Part shown: positions 12,446 to 24,178 of the stretch, piece by piece
Layout: every line of letters begins with the position of its first letter
Numbering within the stretch: position 1 is the stretch's first letter
Assembly: GCF_011075055.1 (NCBI RefSeq)
Contig: NC_058143.1
Location: 10,493,057 to 10,557,056 of the forward strand
DNA from: Mangifera indica
Lineage: Eukaryota > Streptophyta > Magnoliopsida > Sapindales > Anacardiaceae
DNA length: 64,000 nucleotides
Direction of reading: 5' to 3'
Translations under genes and position numbers: made by a program
The notes under the pieces: generated by a model
Databases searched by the model: none
What the model saw: the letters and a program-made list of their open reading frames with translations, nothing else
What the model was told of the DNA's origin: nothing

Positions 12446-13627
12446 TTACTCTTGCAGTTTTTCCCACTTGAGAGGCTTCACCACCTCCCATGTGAAGTCA
12501 GGGTCCTCCCTTCCGAAATGCCCATAGGCGGCAGTCTTCAGAAACCTGCCATTGCCACCCCTCTTTAGATCAAGGTTAATGGCAATCATACCAGGCCTGA
12601 AGTCGAAGTTCTCCTTGACGATCTTGAGAATCTCCTTGTCTGGAATCTTTCCAGTTCCATATGTGTCGACAAACACAGACAAGGGTTCAGGTACACCAAT
12701 AGCATACGAGACCTGGACAATGCACCGGCGAGCAAGTCCACTGGCAACAATACTCTTGGCGGCCTGCCTGACGATATAAGCTCCACTTCTGTCCACCTTG
12801 GTTGGATCCTTCCCAGAGAATGCACCACCACCATGAGCTCCCCAACCACCGTAAGTATCGATAATGATCTTACGGCCGGTTAGACCTGCATCACCATGAG
12901 GCCCACCAATAACAAAACGGCCAGAAGGATTCAGATGGAAGATAGTCTTCTCATCAAGGTACTTCTCTGGGACAACAGGCTTAATAACATGCTCTTTCAA
13001 ATCAGCAGCAATCTCATCATTAGTAACAGTTTCATCATGCTGTGTAGAGATCAGAACTGTGTGCACACGAACAGGAACCATTGCACCCTTGTCATTGTAA
13101 TACTCAACAGTGACTTGGGTCTTCCCATCAGGTCTTAACCATGGGCAAGTTCCATTCTTCCGAACCTCGGTAAGACGAGCTCCAAGCTTGGTAGCAAGAA
13201 CATGACTGAGAGGCATAAGCTCTGGTGTCTCATCTGTTGCATAACCAAACATATGACCTTGGTCACCAGCACCAATTTCCTCAGGGCGTTTGGTGAGATG
13301 ACCATGGACTCCCTGAGCAATATCGGGACTCTGTTGCTCAATACAAACTAAAACTTTACAATTATCAGCATCCAAACCAACATCATCAGAAACAAATCCG
13401 ATGTTACGACAAGTGTTACGAACAATCTTCTCATAGTCTACATTAGCTTTGGTTGTGATTTCACCAAAAACCATAACCATGTTAGTCTTGCTACAAGTTT
13501 CACAGGCAACTTTGCTATCCGGATCTTGTTCGAGACAAGCGTCAAGAACTGCGTCAGAAATCTGATCGCACAGCTTGTCTGGGTGACCCTCGTTCACAGA
13601 TTCAGATGTGAATAGGAAAGTCTCCAT
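12446..13627 (-). CDS. SAMS: S-adenosylmethionine synthetase (methionine adenosyltransferase)
   Basis: A cytosolic enzyme that makes S-adenosylmethionine from methionine and ATP. The product is the methyl donor for lignin, DNA and phospholipid methylation and the precursor of ethylene and polyamines. One uninterrupted coding exon encodes 393 aa, the usual plant length. The true start is the ATG at 13627 ([20 protein letters not shown]). The longer reading frame to 13663 runs through the leader-intron acceptor and is not coding. Visible motifs are GHPDKLCDQ (14-22), the ATP-binding [11 protein letters not shown] (119-129) and the glycine-rich [19 protein letters not shown] (266-284). No key residue appears lost. 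GC content and codon use are higher than in the surrounding DNA, as expected for a highly expressed gene. A leader intron and a TATA box lie upstream. Confidence 0.97.
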   Translation of the reverse strand: METFLFTSESVNEGHPDKLCDQISDAVLDACLEQDPDSKVACETCSKTNMVMVFGEITTKANVDYEKIVRNTCRNIGFVSDDVGLDADNCKVLVCIEQQSPDIAQGVHGHLTKRPEEIGAGDQGHMFGYATDETPELMPLSHVLATKLGARLTEVRKNGTCPWLRPDGKTQVTVEYYNDKGAMVPVRVHTVLISTQHDETVTNDEIAADLKEHVIKPVVPEKYLDEKTIFHLNPSGRFVIGGPHGDAGLTGRKIIIDTYGGWGAHGGGAFSGKDPTKVDRSGAYIVRQAAKSIVASGLARRCIVQVSYAIGVPEPLSVFVDTYGTGKIPDKEILKIVKENFDFRPGMIAINLDLKRGGNGRFLKTAAYGHFGREDPDFTWEVVKPLKWEKLQE

Positions 13628-13645
13628 TATTTTTGCCTTCAAAAT

Positions 13646-14090
13646 CTGCAAATAACACACCAAATTTTCAACAAAAATTCCCCGAACTCAATGACCCACA
13701 AAAAGAAAACCTAGATCTCTCAAAACCAACACAACCACAGTTCACAAGTCAACCCCATTCACCCAGATCTAAACGAAACGTAACAAAATTCAACACAATA
13801 TCCAGAATTTTCCATTTTTTTAAACACACAAAAGCCTATTCATAGATAAAACACTAAATTATTACCAGAACAAGAGCAATAAACTATCATTCCATAATTC
13901 TAGTAACATTCAACATGTAACTAATGCAATTAAAGAATCATCCCCGCCATTATCATAATTTAATACCATATTGTATGGACTAAATTCAGAATATTTTACA
14001 ATAAAATACAAAAAATGTATTATAAATTATAATGACGAGTTCAAATCCACATTGTGATAATAACAGGAGCCTAATAGAGACAGAGGTTAC
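13646..14090 (-). other. 5'-UTR (leader) intron of SAM synthetase
   Basis: On the minus strand the donor is TTTCACAG|GTAACC (14090) and the acceptor is TTATTTGCAG|ATTTTG (13646). The intron is 445 bases, AT-rich, and lies 18 bases upstream of the ATG. Leader introns are common in plant SAM synthetase genes and can raise expression. The plus-strand ORF at 13633-13845 lies inside it and is spurious. Confidence 0.85.
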
Positions 14091-14340
14091 CTGTGAAAGA
14101 GAGCAGCGTAAGAAAAGATGAGAACGAGGACTACACTTACACCGAAAGCCAGGCGGAGCATTTATAGAGGACGACTGGGGGGTCTTTCGCCAAAAAGAAT
14201 AACGTTCTAAACGTGTTGGATCTTGGTGGGTCCGGATAAGAGAGGGAGGAGTAACAACCGTTGGATGAATTTAGATGGAGGGTTGAGATTCGATAGAGTC
14301 GGTGAGGGAAAACGACAGAAGACAGCGAATTCTGTGGCTT
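14091..14340 (-). promoter_or_regulatory. SAM synthetase first non-coding exon and core promoter (TATA box 14161-14166)
   Basis: On the minus strand the sequence CTCTATAAATGC gives a TATA box at 14161-14166. A transcription start about 30 bases downstream (near 14130) would leave a first exon of about 40 bases ending at the splice donor at 14091. The promoter is GC-richer than its surroundings. The start site is an estimate. Confidence 0.7.
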
Positions 14341-14594
14341 TAGTTGTCTTATTTTCGTTTCAATCCCTAATGTTTTGACTGCTAAATTTAAATCCTTAAA
14401 CCTCCGTGGTTCTTATAAACAACAACAAAATTATGTGTATTTAATTTAAATATTTAATTTTAATAATTAATAACATAATCAAGTTTTAAAAATTAGACCA
14501 AAGTATAAACCCTTTTTAGTATTAATCCAGCTAAAATTTTAATTTTATGTAAAAATCTGAAAAAATTATATTTAATTATATTTTTTTTATATAT
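14341..14594. other. AT-rich intergenic DNA
   Basis: No gene is supported. Runs of A and T dominate, and I see no organised structure before the MITE that follows. Confidence 0.5.
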
Positions 14595-14603
14595 TAAATT
14601 TTA

Positions 14604-14774
14604 TAATAAAACTATGTATATCTATTTTGAATACATAAATATGTATATATTTATATATGTCATCATGTGATTGGATGATTTTGAATTAAGAATAAAATAA
14701 TAACCAATCATATAATGACACATATGAGTATGTATATATTTATATACGCAAAATAGATACACATAGTATTACTC
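14604..14774. mobile_element. Short AT-rich MITE (171 bp)
   Basis: The left arm (taataaaactatgtatatct...) and the reverse complement of the right arm (agtaatactatgtgtatct...) are inverted repeats over most of the element. They meet near the central 'gtgattgg' and 'ccaatcat' motifs. A 9-bp direct repeat, TAAATTTTA, flanks it at 14595-14603 and 14775-14783. Related but more decayed copies appear at 16619-16775 and about 57925-58020. Confidence 0.75.
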
Positions 14775-14783
14775 TAAATTTTA

Positions 14784-15108
14784 ACCAATACATATTTTTA
14801 ATTAAAACTTAAAAAAACACGTGTTAAAGTACTACTACAAATTAATTATGCAACATAACCATTACAACACAAATCAAACTTACTATATTAAATAAAACAC
14901 AAGAATAGATTAAATAAAACACAAATTATTCACTATTCCACGTATCATTAAAAATCAATTTAACAATATTATTAAATATTAAAATGAAGCTACCACGTAT
15001 TAGCTCCTTTAAACATGTTGAAACTGTACATAATATTGTTTGGGAAGTTGGGAAAACCATGGTTGGGCAGTGGTTAGTTTGAGAATACTACAGTATGTTA
15101 CATACGCC
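14784..15108. other. AT-rich intergenic DNA containing one arm of a direct repeat
   Basis: No gene is supported. A stretch at about 15033-15058 (ataatattgtttgggaagtt followed by gggaaaacca) recurs at about 15894-15920, on the other side of the TIR element. Confidence 0.45.
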
Positions 15109-15772
15109 AAAGGACTTATTTTTTCTCAAAGTATCTTGTTTTTCTAAATATCCCTCTTAATTATGAAAATTTCAAATACTTATTTATAAGAGATTAAATT
15201 TATTAGTTTTAAGGGTAAAATCATTATTTTATTTGTAATATTAAAAATAAATTAAAATCTAATCTGTTTTTCTTCTTAAATCCTAAAAACTAAAAGTTTA
15301 CTCAAGTTTTAAAAAATGATCTTCCTTCCCTTCGGTTTAGTTTTTAATCTCTGTCACCAACGACAAAAAGTTTTCGATGCATTACCATGCTCTGACGGTC
15401 TCTCTCCCTTTATCTGGGACGTCAACTAATGAAAACCTTGTTTGAGAAGATGAAGATGAAGATCTTGTCTCCACCTTTTTAAATGAGATCTTCGTCGGCT
15501 GACATTTCAGAGGAGAGGAGAGAGATCGCCAAAGCATAATGATACGTTGGAGACTCTTCATTATTAACAATGATATCGGGTATTAAAAACTAAACCCTAA
15601 GAAGAAAATATCATTTTTTAAAACTTTGTTTAAGGGATAAACTATTAGTTTTTACGGTTTAAAGGAAGAAAAATATATTAAATTTGATGGTATTAAAATT
15701 TTGTTAACTTTAACCACTTATAAGTAGGTATTTAAGATTTTTAAAATTAAAGATAAAAACTTGAAAAAATAG
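15109..15772. mobile_element. Degenerate Mutator-like TIR element
   Basis: The left end (aaaggacttattttttctc...) and the reverse complement of the right end (aaagcattctattttttcaag...) align as inverted repeats through 'aaatacttatttataag' / 'aaatacctacttataag'. The ends resemble those of the 10523-11337 element. No clear target duplication could be read, so the borders are approximate. The minus-strand ORF at 15382-15570 is probably chance. Confidence 0.5.
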
Positions 15773-15904
15773 AATGCTTTAAATAGAAATAAGTCAACTT
15801 CAATTGAAAATATCAAAATAATATATTATCTAATAATATACTATATAATATTAAATGTTTAAACTGTAAACTATAAATAATATATATTATATAATAATAT
15901 TGCT

Positions 15905-16108
15905 TTGGAAGTTGGGAAAACCACCCTTTTCAAGATTTCCGATTCTTCAATATTAAAAAATGAGAGTCAACAAAATGAGTTTGAAGAGAGACTTAACTGT
16001 AGCAGTAGACTTGATGAAGAAGCGCCACTATCTATAGTAAACTTTTGGCAGAAAGAGCCGAATTTGAAGAAGCAAACTTGGGTTGAACGACACAAACACG
16101 AAGAATAG
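15905..16108 (+). other. Unidentified 67-codon ORF with a P-loop-like start
   Basis: The ORF starts MEVGKTTLFKI, which looks like the GKTTLF stretch of the ABCG transporter's second P-loop. The rest (rich in E, K and N, ending WVERHKHEE) is not ABCG-like and I recognise no family. Its first bases belong to the direct repeat also seen at about 15033. It could be part of an old gene fragment or chance. Little can be said about function. Confidence 0.2.
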
Positions 16109-16618
16109 TGAAATATCGTCAAATTCCGCAAGTTTTGGGCCGGCTGGGTGTGTTTAGTTTAGGCCAAAGATGCACAGTCGAATGAATTATGTTTTACTGT
16201 TTTTACAATTTTTAAAATTTATTATATATAATTCATTGAACTGGATTAGTTTACAACCGTTTTAAACCATAAGCCGGTGTTAAATCCTTAGTCTAGTTGT
16301 GGTCTATTCTAAAATATTGTTAAAAACGATTTTTTTACTTCAATTTTTTGTTTGAATGACTGATTTACAAACTGACTAGTATAATATAGTTGTCACAACC
16401 ATATTATCCATATCGTACCATTTCAGGTTTTGGGTAAAAAATTTTATATCCTAACTCAATATGAATTAGAGCATGTTTAAGTCTTTTATTTTTAATCTGA
16501 TCCAAATTATTTTTCTGTTGACCTAATATGACCCAAAATTGTGTGTTATTTTTCAATCTTTTGAGTGTCTTTAACATTTTAATTTTTTTCCTCAAATTAT
16601 TGCAATATATTATTAATT
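16109..16618. other. AT-rich intergenic DNA
   Basis: Nothing beyond short chance ORFs is visible, such as the lysine-rich minus-strand frame at 16404-16595. Confidence 0.5.
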
Positions 16619-16775
16619 ATACTTATTTTTGGTATATAATTTATGTATACAAATGAGGTGTTATCATATGATTTGATGTTTCTTTATCATATGATGATAC
16701 ATATTTTAAAATCACTTAATTACATAATGACACATCATTATGTACATAAATTATGTATAAAAAATGAGTACACAT
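16619..16775. mobile_element. Decayed MITE of the 14604-14774 type
   Basis: The left arm (tacttatttttggtatataat...) and the reverse complement of the right arm (tactcattttttatacataat...) pair imperfectly over about 50 bases. The 'atgacacat' and 'atgtatac' motifs of the 14604 element recur. No clean target duplication was read. Confidence 0.5.
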
Positions 16776-18600
16776 AATATTACTTTATTAATAAAACATA
16801 TCATATAACATTTTGTTTTATTTATAATGACCTAAAAAGTTGGGTATTAAGACCCTTTAAAATATGTCAATAACTTTGATAACCAAATCTCTTTCTCACT
16901 ATTGAAAATGAGATTTTGTGTTCATATAATCATAGAGGCAGTTGTGTTTAGGGTAACTTAAACTAGATTTTGTGTTCAAAAACTCAACTTTAATCTTTCT
17001 TTTTAATCATATCAGGTTAAAAGATCGTATTGAAAATTATCAATTCTAATTAATGAATCAAATCAATATTATGTTATAAATTAAAAAAAAAACAATAAAA
17101 TAAAGACCCACTATATTGTAAAATAAAATTTTCACATAATAAATAAAGGGTGAATTTGGAGTTGTTGTATCTTCTCTTATAATCACTAATTCCACAAGCC
17201 TCAAAATGTGCTTGATAAACATATTTCAGAATTGTTCATTGGAGAAGTAGATTGCTGCAGTCTTTTAAATCGAAGGATTTCAAGAACTACTTTTGATACA
17301 CCACAGTAAGCTTAAATCATATATTTTTTTAATTTTTGATTTAAAATAATTAAATTTTAAAATGATTAATAATAGAAAAAATATTGGAAAAAAAAAACCT
17401 ATTTTAATCTATCCGCATGGGTTATATCTAATTTCTTATAATTATAAGAAATTTAAAATTTGTCATAACAGACACCTCATATATTTTTCAATTAATTATT
17501 TATAAAGTTGACCTATATGTAATTTGGCAACAAGCTTCCGTAATACAGAAGGGAACCTACATTTTGTCGCTCTAAAATTAAGGACATTTCTGCCATGGTT
17601 TCATATGATAGGGGCTTTTTAGAAAACTACGAAAGTCTTGGACCTTAAGGGAATAATTTTATTGTTTATCTACGCGGTTTTCACCGGCTCCCGTTTTCTG
17701 TATTTTTCTTAAAAAATGTTGATTTGATGTTTAACTAATAATTATTTTTTAAATTCTTGATTAATTAATTATAATCAACCTGGTAAGTTGTAATCAATAT
17801 ATATTTAATAATAATTAGTTTTTTAATAAATATTGAAAGTATTATTATTTTATTATAATAACTGCCCTTTCAAAAAATTTCTAAAGCATAATTAACTTTA
17901 ATGTCTTTTTAATGAGCCTATCACTAGATTAAATTTATGAGATCATATGATGGACTTACTAAATTTAAATCCTAAATACCCAAAATATTCAACATGATAT
18001 CTTTTTTAGAAGCAATGCTATGTATTGGACTTCATTAAATTTACCAAACTTAAAAGCCAAAACATGTTCGTTTCAATGCTCCGCCGAGACTGATCTTGCA
18101 AGCTTTGCCAAGGGCTACAAGCTTTCAATAAAATACCAACTCGAAAAAGCCATCGAAGAATAAATTAAAGCAACCGAGCAAGAGATGACCCATGCATATG
18201 TAACGATATTTCATGTAATTGTTTGAATAATTTTGCTTGGTTTATTTTTGGTTGCCAAATTAGGGGACCATCCATGTTATATTTTAATAATGCGATAGTG
18301 TGATGACGTACGGACCATTTGTGAGATTAGTTAATCCTAGAAATATATTTAATTAACGAATTAATTGGGATATTAACCTTCGTCAGTTATCTTATTTTTA
18401 TAATTTCATTCTTAATTATTATTTGTATTCTATAATAAATTATATATTTTTTATAATATGATATGATATAGATAAAAAATAATATGTATAATAAGTTATA
18501 TTAAATTAAAATGATATAACATACATATAATACATATTGTCAATACAAATTAATGTTTTTTTATTTTGAAGAAATGATAATATGGTATGAATGTACCTAA
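16776..18600. other. AT-rich intergenic DNA with one coding-like scrap (18059-18230)
   Basis: Most of this stretch is low-complexity AT DNA. At about 18088-18230 (+) a frame reads ETDLASFAKGYKLSIKYQLE, then a stop, then KATEQEMTHAYV. Its amino-acid composition looks protein-like and is unlike the surrounding chance frames. I do not recognise the family. It may be an exon fragment of a lost gene. Confidence 0.35.
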
Positions 18601-19125
18601 AAATTTATAAGTTTTAAATGGTGTTTGTAATAAGGTGCTACTGCTGCCCTTGCCTACTTGTGATGTCCTTCCTGCACTCTGCTTGCTGGAAAAAAGTCGG
18701 TTTCCATTCGTGTATGACAACTCTCCTCTGCTTTTTTTTTGCTGCAAATTTTCCAGCAGTCTGCTCTGCTGCCTTGTCTCCAAAGCTTCCGGGTTGCTGC
18801 TCCAAAGTTCTTTGGCATCAAAATGTCAGTTTGCATTATTTTGGAGCCACGGTTTAGTGACAATGTGTTTCATTGGCTTGTATATAAAAATATTTGTATA
18901 GTTTGTTGTTATTGGGCAAGCTTGTTTGTTTCTTTTGCTCTTCATGTCTTATTACTCTTTTTCCCACTTTTTGAGCCCTATTTTTGAAGAAACTCTGATA
19001 GGAGCTCAAAATGTGTGATTTTAGATTGTGGTGGCTTTGAGTTTTGCCTTTGGGTTGGGGGACGGGAGAGAGAGAGGGGGAAGGAGCGTGTGCTTCAAAC
19101 CAATTACCACTAATTATATAAGAAG
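18601..19125 (-). promoter_or_regulatory. Orphan promoter-like segment and possible non-coding transcript
   Basis: Read on the minus strand, a TATATAA box (19114-19120) is followed about 35-50 bases downstream by a pyrimidine patch (19065-19085, CCTCTCTCTCTC type). About 450 bases of less AT-rich sequence then follow, with no long ORF. This is the layout of a plant pol II promoter. The overlapping short ORFs on both strands (up to 96 codons) match nothing I know. It may start an lncRNA, be the promoter of a lost gene, or be part of an LTR. Confidence 0.35.
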
Positions 19126-19518
19126 CAGCCAAATTTGTCTCCACTGATCAGTGACATGGCATCCTTTTATTATTATTATTTTTAATTCTATCATTAACAA
19201 TTAATTAATTTAAATTAACTATTTACTCATTGAAATTCAATTCGTTTTAAAATCATTGTCCTATTAGATTCAATCGTTCAAATTCAATATAATTTACCGA
19301 TTAATCTAAAGGTACTTAATTGAAAAAATACACAAAACTTTTAAAATGTTCCCATAAAATTGTTAATTATCCATTAATTTTAAGGAAAAAAAAGATAAAA
19401 GATTTACATTCCTCTAAACCAATGATTAAGATAAATAAAAATCTTCAATTTACGTGTAAATATGGCCATTAAAACTAAATATATAACCTGAATTTTTATA
19501 GTATAATATTAGTTTAAA

Positions 19519-20280
19519 GACCAAATAACCATTTCCCACCAAAGGTTTGTGAAATGATATATATTCCTACTTTTAATTTTAAAAAAACTAATTTCTCACT
19601 CAACTATTAAAGTTAACCGCTAGTTTTAAGAGTTAAAGGGTATTTATTCAGTTTGTCTAAACATCATAATATGAAGTGTAAATAGAGGTGTAAGTGTTAT
19701 TTTTTAAAACTTACTAGTGGAAATGAATATTTACCCTATCTTATTTAAAAAATTATTATATTCATCCCATATATTTAAATAATATATAAAATATTTTATA
19801 GTCATAATAGTTTTAATTTGACATGTATACTCTTATTTTGTTACATTTTATTTATTTCTTTGGGGTGTAATTGTAATTTTTGAAACCACTGAGAGGCACA
19901 TTAAAAAAATATGCCTATATTTTCTAGAATTTATAAAAACCCTTTAGAATTTTTATTATCACCTTTAAAAATTAGAAAAATTAAAATATAACAAATGATT
20001 ATATGTCATTGGCACTCCTACCTATGCTTATATTATAGTAATAATTTTTTATTTTTGATTGAGATTAATATAAATTAGGAGTATAAAATTTATTTAATAA
20101 AATTTTGGGAGCACAATGTCATTTAGTTAGAAGACTTTTTTGTTTTTTCAATATTTTTATAAAAAATTAACATAATTTTCTAACAAATTTAACAATTTGG
20201 TGGGAAAGTAGCTTTTCTAAATTTAAAGGGTGGGACTATGTCATTTCACCAAACGATGGGTGGGACACAGTCATTTCACC
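19519..20280. mobile_element. Non-autonomous Mutator-like TIR element (762 bp)
   Basis: An exact 9-bp direct duplication, TAGTTTAAA, flanks the element at 19510-19518 and 20281-20289. The left end reads GACCAAATAACCATTTCCCA. The right end, reverse-complemented, reads GGTGAAATGACTGTGTCCCA, matching at about 15 of the first 22 positions. Near the right end the 'ggtgggac...gtcatttcacc' motif occurs twice. No transposase is present. Confidence 0.78.
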
Positions 20281-20616
20281 TAGTTTAAATTGCTAAATAT
20301 ATTTGGAATAAAAAATATTTAATTATTAATGTTCCTTAGTCGATCAAGTGAAAGAAGGTTCAACCCACATTGAAATTTCAATATGTTTGATGAACAAATA
20401 AAATCCAAACGAAATTGAGTTTGATTTCGTTGATGGGAATGTCACACCTTTCAATATTTGACAAATGTTGGACGAATTGTGAAGCAATTGAATTTGCAAA
20501 ACGTGTCAAATCTAAAAAGGACAAATTTCAACAACCGAATTGCATTACGTAATATTTTAAAATTGAATTGACTGATAATCAAAGTAAAGCCGACCAAATT
20601 GACGATTGGTTTTATG

Positions 20617-21874
20617 TATGGAAATCCAAAAAATACTGAATTTTTTATCCCAGAATAAGTCTATTCATACAAATATACTACACCTTATACTGGTTTCACA
20701 AAGATATCACAAAAACTTTAAAAATCAAAAAATACCCTTACCTGTTAACGCGACACTGCAGTAGAGGAATCTCTGCGTGACAGCTTTACTGATATCGTGA
20801 ATGAAGAAGAAGAATGTAGCAACAATAATTTTTGCATCAAAACTGACCTGCTTTCCCATGAAATAAGAAGAAGAGTGCAACAAGAATTTGGCCAAGTGTG
20901 CAACAAGAATCTGGTTGAGTGGCAGGTTTGCTTTGATTGAAAAAGAAGAATGCAACAAGCTTTTCCCGTAAATGAACAAGAATAATCTAATAGGTTTTAA
21001 AACGTTAAAGCAATCAAAATTCATAGGTCATCAGAGTGATTTCTTAAATGATGATCAACCAACAACTTTATCGATCATTGGCTGACGACAAAACTTTTTA
21101 AATTTACAGAGACGATGTAATCACAGGATGACAGTGAGTTTTTTTTTTTTCTAATTTTCCCCTTTTTTTGGCATGTTTAATGGATTGATTTTTATGAGCA
21201 TGTTAATTGTATTGTTGTTTATGAATTTGTTGAATGAATCATTGTTTATGGATTGATTGAAGGGATTTAAAGTTGTTGGTTGCTGGAAGTGTGGGAAGAA
21301 CGGTGCCTGAAAATGTTTAACGTTAATGCCAAGAGTTGACATTCCCACTAAGATGTCATGCTTGGCGTCAACACTAATCCGTTCTTTATGTGTTTTTTTT
21401 ATTTAGACCTAGATCTTTGTTAACTTATTCTTAGTTTTACTCATCAATACTCTAATCACATTATAATAACATTAAATAATTAAACGACATAAAATTACAA
21501 TATTAAACAATATAACAACATGAAATCATAATAAAATTATATTTCACATGAAGTCATAAACATAAATCTACTATATATTATTTGATTTTCAATTGTTAAA
21601 CAAGAAAACACATAACATAAGAGATTGAATCAAAACTGACTTGGATTTCAATTATTTTGCTATGAAATTTTTGCAAAATATGTGAATTATCTAATGAAAT
21701 TTTTGGCTCTCCCTCCCTTGTGTTTATAAAGTTAAAGATAAGGATAATTTAGATATTCTAGTATATAAGGTGATAAAAAGTTTAGGCTATAAAAAAAGAT
21801 ATAAATATATAGGTGAACCCATTTTGAGGCAAAAAATTCAATGTCCCTAATATTTTTTGTCCATGAGGACTGAT
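20617..21874. mobile_element. Possible TIR element, about 1.26 kb
   Basis: Left-end sequence at 20617-20690 (atggaaatccaaaaaatac...tgaattttttatc) pairs with the reverse complement of 21800-21874 (atggacaaaaaatatt...tgaattttttgcc). No target duplication was seen. Between the arms lie short minus-strand ORFs (20725-21024 and 21151-21348) of no known family. Confidence 0.4.
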
Positions 21875-23084
21875 GAATGAGAAAAGTCTTCATTGACATA
21901 AAAATTAGCCACTTTAATTTGTCTCTGTCATTAATCTAATAAAAACAATATAAGAGTATCACGTGATGTTTGAATCATGTATTTAAAAATTATTTTGATA
22001 TTTTATGTTTTATTATTAACATTAATTAGTTAATTTGCTAGATAATAAAATATTTCAGCAATTTTTAATTATCGATAATGCTATATTAGGTAATAGAACG
22101 GATAATCTAATTATTACCTTTACCTTAAATATTAAAAGATTATCAAAATAATATAAATTTTATTATAATTATATATATATTTATTAATTTTTTAGGATAA
22201 AAATACTGTTATTTTCAATTAATATAATAAGTAATATAAAAATATTTAGAATAATTATACTTAAAGAAATTTTAAAAAATAATATTTTAATACTCTTTTA
22301 TTACGTCTAATTAAATAAAATAATTATTAATTTTTTTTTATAAAACATAGTAATAATTTATCAAATAATGTTTTTTATAATATATTTTTGTAATAATCTT
22401 TCATTTTTTTAAATAAAATATTACTCAAAATAAAGGTAACATAAATGTCATTCACTCTTCAATATCATAAATTTCGTATCACCTATCACCCTTCTGTTTC
22501 ACCAGGGATGTGTGTTTGTTTAATTTGAAGAGTGAATAAAATATAATATTTATGAGTTAGGGTTAATTTTATATATAAATGAGAAATAAAAATGTCATTT
22601 ATTTGTATTATGATTTTTGAAAACCACAAATTATTTTGCTACAAATTTTTCATACTATAAGAGTTTTAAAAAAAAATAATTTTAAGAAATATTTAATAAT
22701 TTTAAAAAATATTTGGAACATTTGACACTTACTAAAAGTGGAACTTTTCATTTACCATACTCACAAAGCAACATAAAAAAAAAAAAAAAACGATAAGATA
22801 TGGTGAACTCTTCACGTGATAGAAATTTTTTTGATATTCTTGAAGTTCTCTTCTTACTAAAAATGAAAGAGATTGAGATTACATTTCAAAAGTTCCAAGT
22901 GAACTAAGAGATAATTTTTGTGTGGTTCAAAAAATCACATTTGAAATCAACTTTCAAAGTGTGATCAAATGTAATGACCAGCAGATGATGACTAATTTTT
23001 CTATCCCTCCAAAGTATAGAATTTCAGAAATAATGATTATTATATAACTTTGACAAAATTAAGGATAGCAAATGGTGGACTCCA
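21875..23084. other. Low-complexity AT-rich intergenic DNA
   Basis: Very AT-rich, with A- and T-runs (for example a run of A near 22773) and no supported gene. At about 22435-22620 there are inverted 'ttcactcttc' and 'gaagagtgaa' motifs, too weak to call an element. Confidence 0.5.
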
Positions 23085-23790
23085 ATTCAGAAAAGGGATA
23101 AATTCAGTCATATACAATGCTCAAGAAATGAATTGGAACACATTCAAATGAAACAAATTCCTTATGTGTCCGTTGTAGGAAACTTAATGTATGTTCAAAC
23201 TTGTACTAGACCAGACATCAATTTTGTTGTTAGGATGTTAGGCAGGTATTAAAGTAATCCAAGGATAGGCCATTGGAAAGCTACAAAAAAAGTACTGAGA
23301 TACTTACAAGGAATGAAAGATTTCATGCTTACTCACAAGAGATTTGATGATCTTAAGGTTATAGGTTATTCAAATTCAGATTTTGCTAGATGTACAAATA
23401 CCAAAAAGTTCACTTTTAGGTATTTATTTTTATCAGTAGCTAGAGTGGTCTTGTGGAAAAGAGCAAAGCAATTTGTTAATGTTGTTTCCACTATGGAGGT
23501 TGAGTTTGTGGAATGCTTTGAGGCCATTGTTCAAGGATTTTGATTCGAAATTTTATTTTAGGGTTTGGATTGTTGACAATATTGCCAAGCCTGCCGAAAA
23601 TATATTGAAATAATGTCACAATAGTTTTCTTCTTTAAAAACGACAAGTACTTCTAGGGTGTTAAACATATGAAATTGAAATATTTTGCCATTAAGGAAGA
23701 ATTTTAGAAATCATTAACTAAAGGATTGCCACTTAAGACATTTAATGAACATGTCAAAAGAATGGGCATTATTAGTAATAATTTATGATG
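23085..23790 (+). pseudogene. Copia retrotransposon polyprotein remnant (RNase H end)
   Basis: The conceptual translation gives the C-terminal part of a Ty1/copia polyprotein. In order it reads KGDKFS...CSRNELEHIQMKQIPYVSV, GNLMYVQTCTRPDINF, a 'WKATKKVLRYLQGMKDF' block, a 'SNSDFARCTN' RNase H core, a 'STMEVEFV' block and, after frameshifts, 'LPLKTFNEHVKRMGI'. The 23313-23543 ORF is the longest open piece. Stops and frameshifts show it is dead. It lies on the same strand as the polypurine tract at 24167. Confidence 0.88.
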
Positions 23791-24166
23791 CATTGTGTTA
23801 TTATGTAGTTTACATTGTGAGCTCTTGTATATCTTGTTTCTGAATTATACATGTGTTTTATTTTGCTATTAGTTATATTATTGTGTATATATAATTTAAT
23901 GAATATTTTATGAGAATATTAACAAGATATGTCTTTAGTAAAGACATGATTGTTGGACCATTATGATATCCTTTATTACATATCATGTTAAGTATAAAAC
24001 TTATATAGTGATACATAAAAGGAATTATGTCGATTTAATGACATATGACTGCTATGATCCTTATAAGTCTTTGCTTAATGTTGATTAATTTAAGAAAAAC
24101 TTTAGCCTTAATTTGCAAATTATGTTTTATTATTAAACCATAAATTGTTTAATGACACTATGGACC

Positions 24167-24177
24167 AAGTAGGAGAA
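24167..24177 (+). other. Polypurine tract of the Copia remnant
   Basis: AAGTAGGAGAA follows the polyprotein end by about 380 bases and matches the 'AAGTGGGAGAA' polypurine tract typical of Copia elements. The 3' LTR should begin just after it. Confidence 0.55.
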
Positions 24178-24178
24178 T

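Noticed and set aside
13646..13663. Upstream extension of SAM synthetase ([12 protein letters not shown])
   Set aside because: It crosses a good intron acceptor, and the conserved plant start is [10 protein letters not shown] at 13627.
18715..18745. miR399-like core (aggagagttg) on the minus strand within the orphan promoter block
   Set aside because: Only about ten contiguous bases agree with the microRNA, the flanks differ, and I saw no pairing arm of the right kind nearby.
22435..22770. Possible inverted-repeat element
   Set aside because: The matching arms are short and AT-rich, and no target duplication could be found.
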